Positions 49,293 through 58,699 of a stretch of DNA of 64,000 nt are shown here, piece after piece. Both the position numbers and the translations under genes were made by a program. The notes beneath the pieces are model-generated. The model saw only the letters and a list, made by a program, of their open reading frames with translations. It was not told the origin of the DNA and did no database searches. Location of the stretch: assembly GCA_036268485.1 (NCBI GenBank), contig DATAUC010000077.1, positions 1-64,000 of the forward strand, read 5' to 3'. The DNA comes from Bog-473 sp036268485. Its GTDB lineage: Bacteria; Actinomycetota; Acidimicrobiia; Acidimicrobiales; RAAP-2. Each line of letters opens with the position of its first letter. Within the stretch, counting starts at the first letter, position 1.

Positions 49293-50029
49293 CCGTCACG
49301 AAGCAAAGCAGCCATGTGGTCATCGTCACCGGCTCGTCGAGCGGCATCGGCGAAGCGGTGGCCCGCTCCTTTGCGGCCATCGGCGCCGGCGTCGTGGTGA
49401 ACTCGGCCACCTCGGTGGTCGCCGGGGAGGCCGTGGCGGCCTCGCTGCCCGACGCCATCTACGTGCAGGGCGACATCGCCGATCCCGAAGTCACCACCCG
49501 TCTGGTCGACGCCGCCTTGGAGCGCTGGGGCCGCCTCGACACCCTGGTCAACAATGCCGGGACGACCGCGGTCATTCCCCATCACGACCTGGCGGCGGCA
49601 TCCGTCGACGTGTGGCGTCGCATTTTCGAGGTCAACGTCTTCGGGACGTGGTCCATGACGCTGGCCGCGCTGCCCGCCCTGCAGGAATCGCACGGCTCGG
49701 TCGTCAACGTGGCGTCGGTCGCCGGGCTCCGCCCCACCGGATCGTCCATTCCCTACGCGGCCAGCAAGGCTGCCCTCAACCACATGACCGTGCTCCTGGC
49801 CAAGACGGTGGGACCCGGTGTCCGGGTCAACGCGGTGGCCCCGGGCCTCATCGATACGCCGTGGACAGCCGATTGGGGCGTGGTGCGTGACTTCGTCGAG
49901 GCGGTGGCGCCCCTCAAGCGGGTGGGACAGCCCGAAGACGTGGCCGAGGTCGTGCTGTCGCTGGCCCGGGCGAGTTACGTGACCGGCCAGGTCGTGGCCA
50001 TCGATGGCGGGCTCTCCATCGCCACCTGA
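49289..50029 (+). CDS. Short-chain dehydrogenase/reductase
   Basis: A 246-residue classical SDR. The motifs are IVTGSSSGIGEAVARSFAAIG (cofactor), LVNNAGTTAV, and VNVASVAGLRPTGSSIPYAASKAAL with Ser, Tyr and Lys. The ATG is in the ATGA overlap with the epimerase stop. Coupling to a mutarotase is typical of glucose- or sugar-dehydrogenase pairs, so a sugar substrate is suggested, not shown. Confidence 0.93.
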   Translation: MTVTKQSSHVVIVTGSSSGIGEAVARSFAAIGAGVVVNSATSVVAGEAVAASLPDAIYVQGDIADPEVTTRLVDAALERWGRLDTLVNNAGTTAVIPHHDLAAASVDVWRRIFEVNVFGTWSMTLAALPALQESHGSVVNVASVAGLRPTGSSIPYAASKAALNHMTVLLAKTVGPGVRVNAVAPGLIDTPWTADWGVVRDFVEAVAPLKRVGQPEDVAEVVLSLARASYVTGQVVAIDGGLSIAT

Positions 50030-50078
50030 GGACTGATCGGCCAGAACCTGGCCTGCCGCCGCGTGGCAAAGTGCCCCC

Positions 50079-51053
50079 ATGCGATTTGTTGTGTTCGCGG
50101 CGGGCGCCATCGGGGGTTTGGTTGGGGGTCGCCTCTTTCAGGCGGGATCGGATGTCACCCTGATCGCCCGGGGTGCCCACGCGGAGGCTCTGCAGCATGG
50201 CCTGGTGCTCGAGGCGCCCGACGAGACGGTGACGCTGCCGATTCCCGTCGTCACGACGCCGGAGGCGATCGACAATTGGGGCGAGGCGGTGGTGCTGCTC
50301 GGCGTCAAGGGTCAGGACACCGATGCAGCCCTCGCTCAGCTGGCCACTTCTGCTCCTGACGCCACGCCGGTGGTGTGCATGCAGAACGGCGTGGAGAACG
50401 AACGGCGGGCCCTGCGACGCTTCTCCCACACTTACGCCATGTGCGTGATGTGCCCGGCCACCCATCTGCGCCCCGGGGTCATTCAGGCCCATTCGGCACC
50501 GGTGACGGGACTTCTCGACCTCGGCCGCTACCCGCACGGGCTCGACGCCACGGCGAGCGCGATCGCCACCGCGCTCGATGCCACCCTGTTCCAATCCGTG
50601 GCCCGGCCCGACATCATGCGCTGGATGTACCGCAAGTTGGTCATGAATCTGGCCAACGCCGTGGAGGCCCTCTGCGGGCCCGAAGGGCGCTATACCCCGC
50701 TCTCCAAAGCGGCCCAGACCGAGGGGATCGCCGTGTTTGCCGCCGCCGGCATCGACGTGGCCACCAGCAAGGAAGACGCCGAGCGTCGGGGTGACCACAT
50801 CCAGCTCCGGAACACATCGTCGGGCGAGTGGAGCGGCGGATCGAGCTGGCAGAGCTTGGCCCGGGGCACCGGGTCGATTGAGGCGGAGTTCCTCAACGGG
50901 GAGGTCGTCTTGCTGGGAGGTCTGCATGGAGTACCCACGCCGGTCAATGCGTTGCTGCAGCGCCTGGCCATGGCCGCCGCGACCGAAGGACAACCACCGG
51001 GAAGCTGGACGGTGGCGGCCCTGAGCGAATTGGCGGGCGTGGAACGCAGCTAG
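50079..51053 (+). CDS. panE: Ketopantoate reductase (PanE/ApbA family)
   Basis: A 324-residue NADPH-dependent reductase. The Rossmann motif is AAGAIGGLVGGRLFQAG at residues 6-22. CMQNGVENERRALRRF (about residue 105) and the catalytic Lys region YRKLVMNLANAVEAL (about residue 190) follow. The family also holds other 2-oxoacid reductases, so the PanE name is likely but not certain. It starts 50 bases after the SDR and may be co-transcribed. Confidence 0.85.
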   Translation: MRFVVFAAGAIGGLVGGRLFQAGSDVTLIARGAHAEALQHGLVLEAPDETVTLPIPVVTTPEAIDNWGEAVVLLGVKGQDTDAALAQLATSAPDATPVVCMQNGVENERRALRRFSHTYAMCVMCPATHLRPGVIQAHSAPVTGLLDLGRYPHGLDATASAIATALDATLFQSVARPDIMRWMYRKLVMNLANAVEALCGPEGRYTPLSKAAQTEGIAVFAAAGIDVATSKEDAERRGDHIQLRNTSSGEWSGGSSWQSLARGTGSIEAEFLNGEVVLLGGLHGVPTPVNALLQRLAMAAATEGQPPGSWTVAALSELAGVERS

Positions 51054-51067
51054 CGGCCCGGTCAGAG

Positions 51068-53362
51068 TCAATCGGCTGCCAGCGCGGCCCGCACTTCCTC
51101 GTCGACGCTGGGCAGGGCCTCTCCCGGGGCATCGATCTGCACCGAGACGACGCTCCCGTTGAAGGGCGCTGGCGGCGTGTAGCGGTCCGAAACCGGGAAG
51201 CCGCTGTCGAAGCCGAGTCGGAGACCGGCACCACCATGCTGGAGGGCGAAGGGCAGCGCGCCCTCGACAATGATCTCGTCGGCGATGACATCGTCGAGCA
51301 ACAAGACCATGCGGGCCGGAACCTGGCCCGAAGCGACGGCGTAGGCGACCGACAGCCGATGGGGGCCCGAGCCGAGCGGAGAGGATCCGGCCAGTTCGAG
51401 TACACCCGTCGACCGGGCAAAGGCGAAGTGCGGTGTCCCAGCGGTCACAAACATGGCGTAGCCGCCGAACCAGTCGCCCAGAGCGCAGATCACGCCCTCG
51501 GTGGTGGCACCAACGGCCTCGATCTCCGCCGTGATGCGAAAACCGCCCCAGAGCATCGGAATCGACTCATCGTGCACCGGACTCCCGCCGGGACGGAAGA
51601 CGCGGGAACTCCCGGCCGGCCACGCCGCCGGGATGAATCCCGAGAAGCGGTCGAGCATGCCGTCGGAAATGGGCAGCACCTGATTGCGTTCTGCTTCGGC
51701 CGACCACAGTTCGGTCAGCTGAGCGAGTCGCTCGGGCTCGGCGGCCGAGCGGTCGTCGGCTTCGGAAAAGTCGGAGGAGAGATCGAAGAGTTCCCAACGG
51801 TCGTCGGCAAACGACCGGCTGCCGATGGCCAGCTCCTCTTCGTCCAGCACTCCCGAGCTGATGTGATTGGTCGTGGCCTTCCACCCGTCGTGGTAGATCG
51901 AGCGCGAACCCAGCATTTCGAAGTACTGGGTGCGATGGATCTCGGCCGCGGCGGCATCCTCGAATGCGGGCAGGAGGCTCTGCCCGTCAATGAATTGTTG
52001 GGTGACACCGTCCACTACCTCGGGCGCCTCAATACCGGCGGCGGCCAGAACGGTTGGCATGAGGTCGACCACGTGCACGAATTGCGACCGTACGGATCCC
52101 GGGGCATCGATCTTGCCGGGCCAATGCACAATGAGAGGTGTTCGTGTGCCGCCTAGCCACGTGTAGCGCTTCCAGAGTTTGTGGGGTGTATTGCCAGCCC
52201 AGGCCCAGGCCCAGGAGTAGTGGTTGTAGGTGGTGAATCCGCCCCAGTCGTCGTACTTGGCCAGGTTGTCGGCCATGGATTCTCGCAAGTGGGCGGTGAA
52301 ACGCATCTCGTTGACGCTGCCGTCCTTGCCGCCCTCGGCGCTGGCCCCGTTGTCGGAGAAGACCATGACGATGGTGTTCTCAAGCAGCCCCGACGCTTTC
52401 AGCGAATCCAGGACGCGTCCGATCTGCGCATCGGTGTGGGTCAGGAAACCCGCAAAGACCTCCTGCTGGCGAGCGTGCATCCGTCGTTCGTCGGCGGAGA
52501 GCTCATCCCACCCCTGCACCCAAGCGGGGCGTTCGGTCAGGACGGTGCCTTCAGGGGTGATGCCGCGCTCGGTCTGACGATCGAAGACCTCGCGTCGCCA
52601 GGCATCCCACCCGTGATCGAACCGCCCGGCGTACGGGGCGACCCATTCGCGGGCCACGTGGTGGGGCGAGTGCATGGCGCCCAACGCGAAGTACAAGAAG
52701 AACGGCTTCCCCTGGGCCGCCTGTTGTTGGTCCTGCACCATGCGAATGGCGTGATCGGCCAGGTCCTCGCTGAGGTGGTAGCCCTCCTCCGGCCGGCGCG
52801 GCGCCTCTACGTAATGGTTGTCGCAGACCAGGTTGGGAGCCCAGTGGTTGGCATCGCCCTGCAAGAAGCCGTAGTGACGTTCGAAGCCGAGCCCCAAGGG
52901 CCAGGTGTCGAAGGGGCCGGCAGCCGAACGTTGCCAACGCGGGGTCAGATGCCACTTTCCGACCGCCATGGTGGAGTAGCCGGCGTCGCGCAGGATCCGG
53001 GGCAGGGTCACCGCCGACTTGGGCAGCCGGGCGGTGTAGCCCGGAAAGGCGAGAGGAATATCGGACAGGAAGCCCATGCCCACGGCATGGTGGTTGCGAC
53101 CGGTAAAGAACGACGCTCGGGTGGGCGAACAGAGCGATGTCACATGGAAGCGGTTGAAAGGTGCTCCGTTGGCGGCCAGCGCATCGAGGTGCGGCGTGGC
53201 GATATCGGAGCCGAAGGCACCCAGGTGGCCGAACCCAGTGTCGTCCAACACAATGGCCACCACATTGGGAGCGCCCGCTGGGGGCTTCGGGTCATGAGGA
53301 AACCGTGGTGTGGACTCCTGTGGAGTGAGGCCGATCTGCTGGGGAGGCAACGCGGGAGACAT
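51068..53362 (-). CDS. Arylsulfatase
   Basis: A 764-residue sulfatase of the alkaline-phosphatase superfamily. The N-terminal metal motif is VVAIVLDDTGFGHLGAFG (about residue 35). The formylglycine site is LCSPTRASFFTGRNHH, the Cys-type CxPxR motif, so maturation by a formylglycine-generating enzyme is needed. VFSDNGASAEGGKDG gives the other metal ligands. No signal peptide is visible, so it is probably cytoplasmic. A C-terminal domain of about 200 residues is beta-rich. It hydrolyses sulfate esters, perhaps to gain sulfate or remove the group from a lipid or polysaccharide. Confidence 0.95.
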   Translation of the reverse strand: MSPALPPQQIGLTPQESTPRFPHDPKPPAGAPNVVAIVLDDTGFGHLGAFGSDIATPHLDALAANGAPFNRFHVTSLCSPTRASFFTGRNHHAVGMGFLSDIPLAFPGYTARLPKSAVTLPRILRDAGYSTMAVGKWHLTPRWQRSAAGPFDTWPLGLGFERHYGFLQGDANHWAPNLVCDNHYVEAPRRPEEGYHLSEDLADHAIRMVQDQQQAAQGKPFFLYFALGAMHSPHHVAREWVAPYAGRFDHGWDAWRREVFDRQTERGITPEGTVLTERPAWVQGWDELSADERRMHARQQEVFAGFLTHTDAQIGRVLDSLKASGLLENTIVMVFSDNGASAEGGKDGSVNEMRFTAHLRESMADNLAKYDDWGGFTTYNHYSWAWAWAGNTPHKLWKRYTWLGGTRTPLIVHWPGKIDAPGSVRSQFVHVVDLMPTVLAAAGIEAPEVVDGVTQQFIDGQSLLPAFEDAAAAEIHRTQYFEMLGSRSIYHDGWKATTNHISSGVLDEEELAIGSRSFADDRWELFDLSSDFSEADDRSAAEPERLAQLTELWSAEAERNQVLPISDGMLDRFSGFIPAAWPAGSSRVFRPGGSPVHDESIPMLWGGFRITAEIEAVGATTEGVICALGDWFGGYAMFVTAGTPHFAFARSTGVLELAGSSPLGSGPHRLSVAYAVASGQVPARMVLLLDDVIADEIIVEGALPFALQHGGAGLRLGFDSGFPVSDRYTPPAPFNGSVVSVQIDAPGEALPSVDEEVRAALAAD

Positions 53363-53431
53363 GGCGACAGGGTAGGCCCAGCCATTGGTGAGCGGCGTTT
53401 TGGTCTCGTATCAGGACTAACGTATGGGCAT

Positions 53432-53695
53432 ATGCAGGGCCACCTGCCAATGCCACCGCAGCCTCACTTCCCGACCGGCCTGTCGCCGGCCATCGGGTAC
53501 CTGGCGACGCGAGAGGCGACGCCTCTTGGCGAGCGTGATGAGCTGGCGCCGGAAGAATGGTCCTACGAGGACCTGGACCAGGAGTGGCCATCGGGCCACT
53601 CGCGAGTCGTGAAGGTGACGGCGATCATCGTGTCGTTTTCGCTGATCGTGGCGGGTCTGGGCACCGTGGTCGAGTTGGTACTGACCGCCCGCTAG
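53432..53695 (+). CDS. Small single-helix membrane protein
   Basis: An 87-residue protein with an N-terminal polar part rich in Pro and Glu (LAPEEWSYEDLDQEWPSGHS) and one C-terminal helix, VTAIIVSFSLIVAGLGTVVE. ATG 53432 or 53447 may be the start; neither has a strong ribosome site. The open frame runs far upstream but only as a shadow of the sulfatase gene. Its stop overlaps the next gene by 4 bases. Its small size and lack of homologues I know make it a tentative call. Confidence 0.5.
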   Translation: MQGHLPMPPQPHFPTGLSPAIGYLATREATPLGERDELAPEEWSYEDLDQEWPSGHSRVVKVTAIIVSFSLIVAGLGTVVELVLTAR

Positions 53696-54513
53696 CTCGA
53701 AAGACTTTGCAGGAACCGCAGGGCGGACTGGCTTGTCACTTCCGCCGTCAAGGGTTCGGAATGCGGGCTGTGTCCCGCCTGGGGGTAGAGATCAACGACG
53801 GCGTTTGGCAAGGCAGCCCGGATGGCCTCTAGCTCACCGGGTTCCGATCGCGGGTCGGCCTCACCGTGGAGCAAGAGCGTCGGAGCGCCGATCGTTCCGA
53901 GCCGACCCTCATAGAGGTCTGCGTCGGATCCCGCCGCCGCGGCGATGTCCAGCCACGCCTGCCCGTCCAGCTCGAGGACGCGTCGCCACCGGTCCGCTCC
54001 GTGTTCGTCGCCCAATCGTGCGGCCAGTCCGGTGCCGAAGCTGTCGGGATTGCTGGCCATGCGCTGGAAGAATTCACGCGAATGCGGCTTGGTGGGAGAG
54101 AAGTGCAGCGCCTCGAGAATCAGGGCGCGGCACCGCTCCGGATGTTTCATGCCGGCGTGAGCCGCAATGACCGCACCATCGCTGTGCCCCCACCAGATCG
54201 CCTCGTGCACATCCAGCTGGTCCAAGAAGGCCAGCATCTCGAGCATGGCCCGGCCATGAAAATCCCGACCCAGCTGATCGATAGGCGTCGACGATCCGTA
54301 ACCCGATCGGTCGGGAATCACGATGCGGTAGTGGTCGGCCAGGAGCCGAATCTGGGCGGCAAACGGGTACGCCTGGTAGCCCCACCCCCCGTGGAGAATC
54401 AGGAGGCATGGTCCGGCGCCGAATTCCCGGTAGGAAATGCTCGATGGCCCGTTGGCCAGCGGTGACCATTCCAGTGTTGCCTGGCCGGTAGGGCTTTCGT
54501 CACCAGCCTGCAT
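53692..54513 (-). CDS. Alpha/beta hydrolase
   Basis: A 273-residue alpha/beta hydrolase. The oxyanion region is LLILHGGWGYQAYP (about residue 37). The nucleophile Ser is in IWWGHSDGAVIAAH, the Asp in LLHGEADPRSEPG, and the His in YPQAGHSPHSEP. ATG 54513 is taken; GTG 54519 is possible. It lies after the SnoaL-like gene, ending 33 bases after that gene stops, and they may be linked. Substrate unknown. Confidence 0.9.
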   Translation of the reverse strand: MQAGDESPTGQATLEWSPLANGPSSISYREFGAGPCLLILHGGWGYQAYPFAAQIRLLADHYRIVIPDRSGYGSSTPIDQLGRDFHGRAMLEMLAFLDQLDVHEAIWWGHSDGAVIAAHAGMKHPERCRALILEALHFSPTKPHSREFFQRMASNPDSFGTGLAARLGDEHGADRWRRVLELDGQAWLDIAAAAGSDADLYEGRLGTIGAPTLLLHGEADPRSEPGELEAIRAALPNAVVDLYPQAGHSPHSEPLTAEVTSQSALRFLQSLSS

Positions 54514-54545
54514 CGACACCGCACCCAGGCTACGCCGGGCGATCC

Positions 54546-54962
54546 CTACGCCAACTGCAATGCGGTGAGTTCCTGTAGCTTCCAAACCCGCTCATAGGCT
54601 GGCAGGTTGAGGGGATAGGACGACCAGGACGACAAGAGGCCGCGACGGAACTCGCACCGATTGGCCATTTCAAGCTCGTAGTTCACGCCATTGCGCTCAA
54701 AGGCATGGCGCAGGATGACGAAGGCCTGATTGCCGTCAATGGTGGACACTTCGACGGAGGATCGAAGGGACGTGCGGGCCATGGCCTGAATGGAGCCATA
54801 CCAATCCGGTACGTCCGACGTGATGAAGGTGGTCTCCTCGGGTGTTGAACCCCGCACGGTGATGATCAGGTCCGTGGCGCATCCGGCCAGAAACTCATCG
54901 AAATGACCCTGCACGAGATGGCCGAAGAGTCGCCCGACCTCGTCTTTTTGGTGCTGCTTCAT
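54546..54962 (-). CDS. SnoaL-like / NTF2-fold protein
   Basis: A 138-residue NTF2-like protein starting MKQHQKDEVGRLFGHLVQGH. ATG 54962 has an AGGGGG ribosome site 6 bases upstream. The pattern DLIITVRGSTPEETTF then VEVSTIDGNQAFVILRHAFE resembles ketosteroid-isomerase/SnoaL relatives. A good promoter lies at 55043-55071. Confidence 0.75.
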   Translation of the reverse strand: MKQHQKDEVGRLFGHLVQGHFDEFLAGCATDLIITVRGSTPEETTFITSDVPDWYGSIQAMARTSLRSSVEVSTIDGNQAFVILRHAFERNGVNYELEMANRCEFRRGLLSSWSSYPLNLPAYERVWKLQELTALQLA

Positions 54963-55042
54963 CTTGGTCCCCCTCAATCCGTGAGTGTTCTGCCCGTCCG
55001 CCAAACGGCCGTAATGCCGATACCGGCCGGTCGCCGGAACTA

Positions 55043-55071
55043 AATATGACTTAATACATCGCCTTTGTCAA
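55043..55071 (-). promoter_or_regulatory. Sigma-70-type promoter for the SnoaL-like gene
   Basis: On the minus strand TTGACA (55071-55066), a 17-base spacer, and CATATT (55048-55043). It faces the SnoaL-like gene, giving a leader of about 75 bases. The stretch is unusually AT-rich for this DNA. Confidence 0.5.
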
Positions 55072-55234
55072 GAATCCTTCCGTGCAGGACAGGGAAAATC
55101 CGTCCCAACGGCGCTGGTCGGGTGCGGTCTCTTCGGGGCTTGCTATGGCCGTAAGGTCTCACGCTTGGCGCCATTTTGCGGACTATCGGGGCGCCTAAGA
55201 GATACACCGTGCAGAACTTGGGTAGTGATTAGCC

Positions 55235-55522
55235 GTGGCAAAGACCAAGGTCTTCATTTGCACAAAATGCAAGCAAGCCAAATGCCTGGCGCAGATATTC
55301 GAGCATTCCCAGACGAAAGTGTCCCTGGTGGGATGCCAAAAAATCTGTGCCGGGCCGGTGGCGGGCGTGGTCGTCGACGGAAGAATGGAATGGTTCAGCC
55401 GCATCGACACGCCCAAGCGAATTGCCGGGCTTCGCATGGTGGCCCGTCACCGGGTCCGGCGCACGCCCAAGGCGCTCGAAAGGCGTCGGGTGGTTAAGCG
55501 ATCCGGTCGCAAGCCCCGCTAG
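55235..55522 (+). CDS. Small thioredoxin-fold [2Fe-2S]-type protein with basic tail
   Basis: A 95-residue protein. Five Cys lie at residues 9, 12, 17, 34 and 38 (ICTKCKQAKC and VGCQKICAGPVAG). The second motif followed by GVVVDGRMEWF is typical of thioredoxin-like ferredoxins. Residues 70-95 are strongly basic (VRRTPKALERRRVVKRSGRK), which ferredoxins normally lack and which could bind nucleic acid. GTG 55235 gives the fold start. Redox partner or nucleic-acid role is unknown. Confidence 0.7.
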   Translation: MAKTKVFICTKCKQAKCLAQIFEHSQTKVSLVGCQKICAGPVAGVVVDGRMEWFSRIDTPKRIAGLRMVARHRVRRTPKALERRRVVKRSGRKPR

Positions 55523-55538
55523 CTCGAGAGGTCATCGA

Positions 55539-56456
55539 TCAGACGGTCAGGTGACAGATCGTCGGCGGTGCACCGTTGAGCTGCCGTGTGCTCTCCGCAT
55601 TGAGCCATTCCCTGAAGGCGACGACATCGGTCCCTGGGGGTGGCACTGGAATGGAGAGGAGATCGCTGACGTCACGGAGGAGAGAGGCCAGATCCTCGAG
55701 CGCCGCCAGTGCATCAGCGGATGCGTTTGTGACCAGATCGAACCGGGTCATGCCCTGGGCTGCCGCCCGCAGGGCAGCGTGTCGGCCTCCCAAGCGAACT
55801 GAGGCGGTCCGATCCAACAGTGCGAACAATCGCCCGACTTCTTCGTGGTGGTCTAAAGCCTGACCTTCCAATTGGATATCGCGCAGGAGATCCTCAACCT
55901 GAATGCCGCTGGACACGGCCGCCCGCACCGGAATGTCCAGATAGTGCAGCGTCAACAGATCGTTGTGGCGGGGCGGAGTACGGCCCAGAGAGACGATTGG
56001 CTCGGCTGGTGACGACGGGTACGTACTGGTGACTTCGGCCCACACCGTCTTGCCCTCATCGGTTGTGAACATGCCCCAGCGCTCGGCCACGGCCGCCACA
56101 ATCTGGAGTCCCCGTCCGCTATTGCCGAACGTCGTGAGATCAACAGCGCTGCCCGCGGTGGGGATGGCGACGGGAAGATGATCCGGATCGAGATCGAGCA
56201 CGTCGAGCCGGATGCCGAATTGGAGTGGCCGTACCGTCACCACGAACGGGTGGCGCGTGTGCAGTAGCGCATTCGTCACCAGCTCCGTGGTGCAAAGGGA
56301 GACTTCTTCCACGATGTCCGAAAAGCCACACTGCACTGTGAATTCCGAAGCAAATTGGCGGGCCTGGCGACTGCTGCCCGGGGCCGCTTCCAGACTGATC
56401 ACCTGGGCATCCGCACCTACCGACGGCGCCAGTGATGCTTGCCGATCGTCACGCAC
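55539..56456 (-). CDS. Anti-sigma-type ATP-binding protein (HATPase) with C-terminal domain
   Basis: A 305-residue protein. The N-terminal HATPase domain (about residues 25-150) has the N box ELVTNALLHTRHP and the glycine box SGRGLQIVAAVAERWG, as in RsbW/SpoIIAB-type kinases. The C-terminal 140 residues form a helical domain (DLLRDIQLEGQALDHHEEVG, and ALEDLASLLRDVSDLLSIPV) of unknown type. It follows the SpoIIE phosphatase in the same direction, with the STAS protein upstream. It likely binds or phosphorylates the STAS partner. GTG 56456 is the probable start. Confidence 0.85.
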   Translation of the reverse strand: MRDDRQASLAPSVGADAQVISLEAAPGSSRQARQFASEFTVQCGFSDIVEEVSLCTTELVTNALLHTRHPFVVTVRPLQFGIRLDVLDLDPDHLPVAIPTAGSAVDLTTFGNSGRGLQIVAAVAERWGMFTTDEGKTVWAEVTSTYPSSPAEPIVSLGRTPPRHNDLLTLHYLDIPVRAAVSSGIQVEDLLRDIQLEGQALDHHEEVGRLFALLDRTASVRLGGRHAALRAAAQGMTRFDLVTNASADALAALEDLASLLRDVSDLLSIPVPPPGTDVVAFREWLNAESTRQLNGAPPTICHLTV

Positions 56457-56500
56457 CGGTCAATCACACTCCGAGGACAATGAATGGCGTTGAGGCTTGG

Positions 56501-58690
56501 TCATCGCTTCGGTGTGAAGTCCGCCACCAGAAGGCAGACGTCATCGTCATGAGACCCCAGAAGCATTTCTTCGAGGATAGTTTCGCAGGCCCGCTCAGGA
56601 CTGGGACTGTTGCGTGTCTGCTCTGCAGTGATCATCAAGTGGGTGAGGCCGATCTCAAGATCGATACCGCGCCGCTCGAACAAGCCGTCGGTGAACATGA
56701 GGAGTCGATCGTCTGGACTGAGGGTGAAGCGGTGCTCCACCGCTCGGTTGGGAGAGTGCAGGTGGGCTGAGCCGATCGGGGGCGCGGGTTCCCCCCTCAG
56801 GTGCTGCGACGTCCCATCACGACGAAGAAGGATCGGTCCCGGGTGGCCGGCTGAGGCCCAGACGACGTCGCCTGTCGCAGGATCAATTTCGACACAAATG
56901 ATCGTGGCAAACGCTTCGGGCTCCTGAACCGCAATGAATGTGCTGAGTTTGACCAGGGCTTCGGATGGTCCCATCGAGTCGAACAGGTGCGCTCGGAGCG
57001 AATTGCGCAGCTGTGCCATGAGCGCCGCCGCGTGCAAACCGTGACCGGCGGCATCGCCCACGACCAGAGCGATCCAACCGTTTTGCAGCTCGAACGCGTC
57101 GTACCAATCGCCGCCGACCTGCCCTCCCTCATTGGCGGCTCGATAGCCTGCGGCCAAGGTCAAGTGGTCCGAAGTGGGAAGAGACGACGGCAGGGCTGCC
57201 GCCTGGAGCGCGCCAACGGTCTCCCGTTGTGTCTCATTCTGCGTGACATCATCGAGAGCGTTGGCCACGCACGCAGTGACGTCAGTCATGAGGGCGACGT
57301 CGTCGTCAGCAAAAGGCGCTCCGCCGACCCTGACCGTGGTCAGAACGGCGGTCACCTCGCCTCTCGAGAAGATCGGCATGATCAACCCGGGTCCGTCACC
57401 CATCAGCTGAAGGGTGCGGCCATAGGCGGCGCTGGCCATGCTGTTGTCCAATTCGTCGACGATCTGTTGGGCCAGCTGGGTCAGCCGGAGCGGCTCGCCG
57501 CTCTTATAGACGACCACGCCAGGCGACGGGCCCGAGTAGGCGTGGGGATAGCCACCCACGAGACGTCGGGCCAGACCATTGAGGGCGGGATCTCGGTGGC
57601 CGGCTGCGATTCGGACCAGCTCATCTCCGGCGGGAACGACGACGGTGCACCAGTCACCCATGGCCGAGACGACTGAGCTGCACAGTCGATCGAAGATCTC
57701 GGTGCGAGTTCTCGCTCCAGCCAACTGAGTTGAAAGGGCGGTGAGAAAGCTCAGCCTGATGTTCGTTAGCTGCGTTTCGGCCAGTGCCTGCTCGCGTTCC
57801 AGTGTTTCCGCGCGACGCTCGCTGATGTCGGCGAAATAGACATTCAGACCCTGCTGGTCCGGCCAGGCGTGCACCTCGAACCACCCCGCCAATGGTCCGT
57901 AGTACGCCTCGAAGACCACGGTCCGCCCACTACTCAAGGCGAGGCGGTACTGCCTCTCGAACTCACTGCCGAGGGCTTCAGGAAATGCTTCGAACAAGTT
58001 GATGCCGATCAGTTCGTCCCGGCTGGCTTGGAGGAGTCGCTCGCCCTCGGCGTTGATGTAGGTGAAGACAAAGGAGGCATCCATCGTGAACAGCGCGTTG
58101 GGCATTGTCTCGACCACACCAGGCATGCGTCCATGCGTCATGCCTGTGTCAGTGCCCTTGGCGCGCTCCAGGGCCAGCCCGCTCAGCTGGGCAATGAGAT
58201 CGAGTCGACGTAGTTGGGCCGCGTCAAATGACTGGGGCGCTGACCAGCCGAAGCCAAGAGCCCCCAATGTCTCGCCCCTCGCGCCGTGAATGGGCAGTGA
58301 TGCTCTGGCTTGGAGGCCAGCCTCTTCCATTTCTGCGGTCAGGAGGGGGTATCGCGCCTGAATCTCTTCGACCGAACCCAAGAGCACCGGCAATCCGTTC
58401 CGAATGGCGTCGCAGCCCGGGACGTGATCGTCCAATTCGTAGGTCAGCCAGCGGTTGCCCAGAGCATCGACGGCGGGCCGGTGCACGATGTGAACCAGGT
58501 TCGCTTCTGTGGTCAGGATGGCCATATTGGCGAAAGAGCCACCTGCGGCCCCACCCCCTTCGGCGGCCAGGGCTTCCGCTACCTCAAAGGGGTTGGCGCA
58601 ACTGGCCAATGCGGTGACGAGACGCCAGAGCGCCTCCTCTTCTGTCGGTTCCTCGATTTTGGTCTCGTCATGGCCATCGGGGAATGTCAT
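56501..58690 (-). CDS. SpoIIE-type PP2C phosphatase with GAF-PAS-GAF sensor
   Basis: A 729-residue multi-domain phosphatase. A first GAF-like domain is at about 20-180, a PAS domain at about 195-300 (NALFTMDASFVFTYINAEGE), and a second GAF at about 325-480. The SpoIIE/RsbU PP2C domain is at about 500-729 with metal motifs GGDWYDAFEL, VVGDAAGHGLHAA and LLMFTDGLFERRG, and a final DDDVCLLV. It would dephosphorylate the neighbouring STAS protein in response to ligand or redox signals. It starts 9 bases after the STAS gene ends. Confidence 0.94.
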   Translation of the reverse strand: MTFPDGHDETKIEEPTEEEALWRLVTALASCANPFEVAEALAAEGGGAAGGSFANMAILTTEANLVHIVHRPAVDALGNRWLTYELDDHVPGCDAIRNGLPVLLGSVEEIQARYPLLTAEMEEAGLQARASLPIHGARGETLGALGFGWSAPQSFDAAQLRRLDLIAQLSGLALERAKGTDTGMTHGRMPGVVETMPNALFTMDASFVFTYINAEGERLLQASRDELIGINLFEAFPEALGSEFERQYRLALSSGRTVVFEAYYGPLAGWFEVHAWPDQQGLNVYFADISERRAETLEREQALAETQLTNIRLSFLTALSTQLAGARTRTEIFDRLCSSVVSAMGDWCTVVVPAGDELVRIAAGHRDPALNGLARRLVGGYPHAYSGPSPGVVVYKSGEPLRLTQLAQQIVDELDNSMASAAYGRTLQLMGDGPGLIMPIFSRGEVTAVLTTVRVGGAPFADDDVALMTDVTACVANALDDVTQNETQRETVGALQAAALPSSLPTSDHLTLAAGYRAANEGGQVGGDWYDAFELQNGWIALVVGDAAGHGLHAAALMAQLRNSLRAHLFDSMGPSEALVKLSTFIAVQEPEAFATIICVEIDPATGDVVWASAGHPGPILLRRDGTSQHLRGEPAPPIGSAHLHSPNRAVEHRFTLSPDDRLLMFTDGLFERRGIDLEIGLTHLMITAEQTRNSPSPERACETILEEMLLGSHDDDVCLLVADFTPKR

Positions 58691-58699
58691 GGCGCAGCG

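Noticed and set aside
52181..53695. A 504-residue open frame opposite the arylsulfatase
   Set aside because: It is antisense to a well-supported sulfatase. Only its last 87 codons, beyond the sulfatase start, look like a protein, and only that part is reported.
55088..55110. Short imperfect hairpin GGACAGGGAAAATCCGTCC
   Set aside because: The stem is interrupted and short, has no U tract and matches no known RNA element, so it is not called as a terminator or riboswitch.
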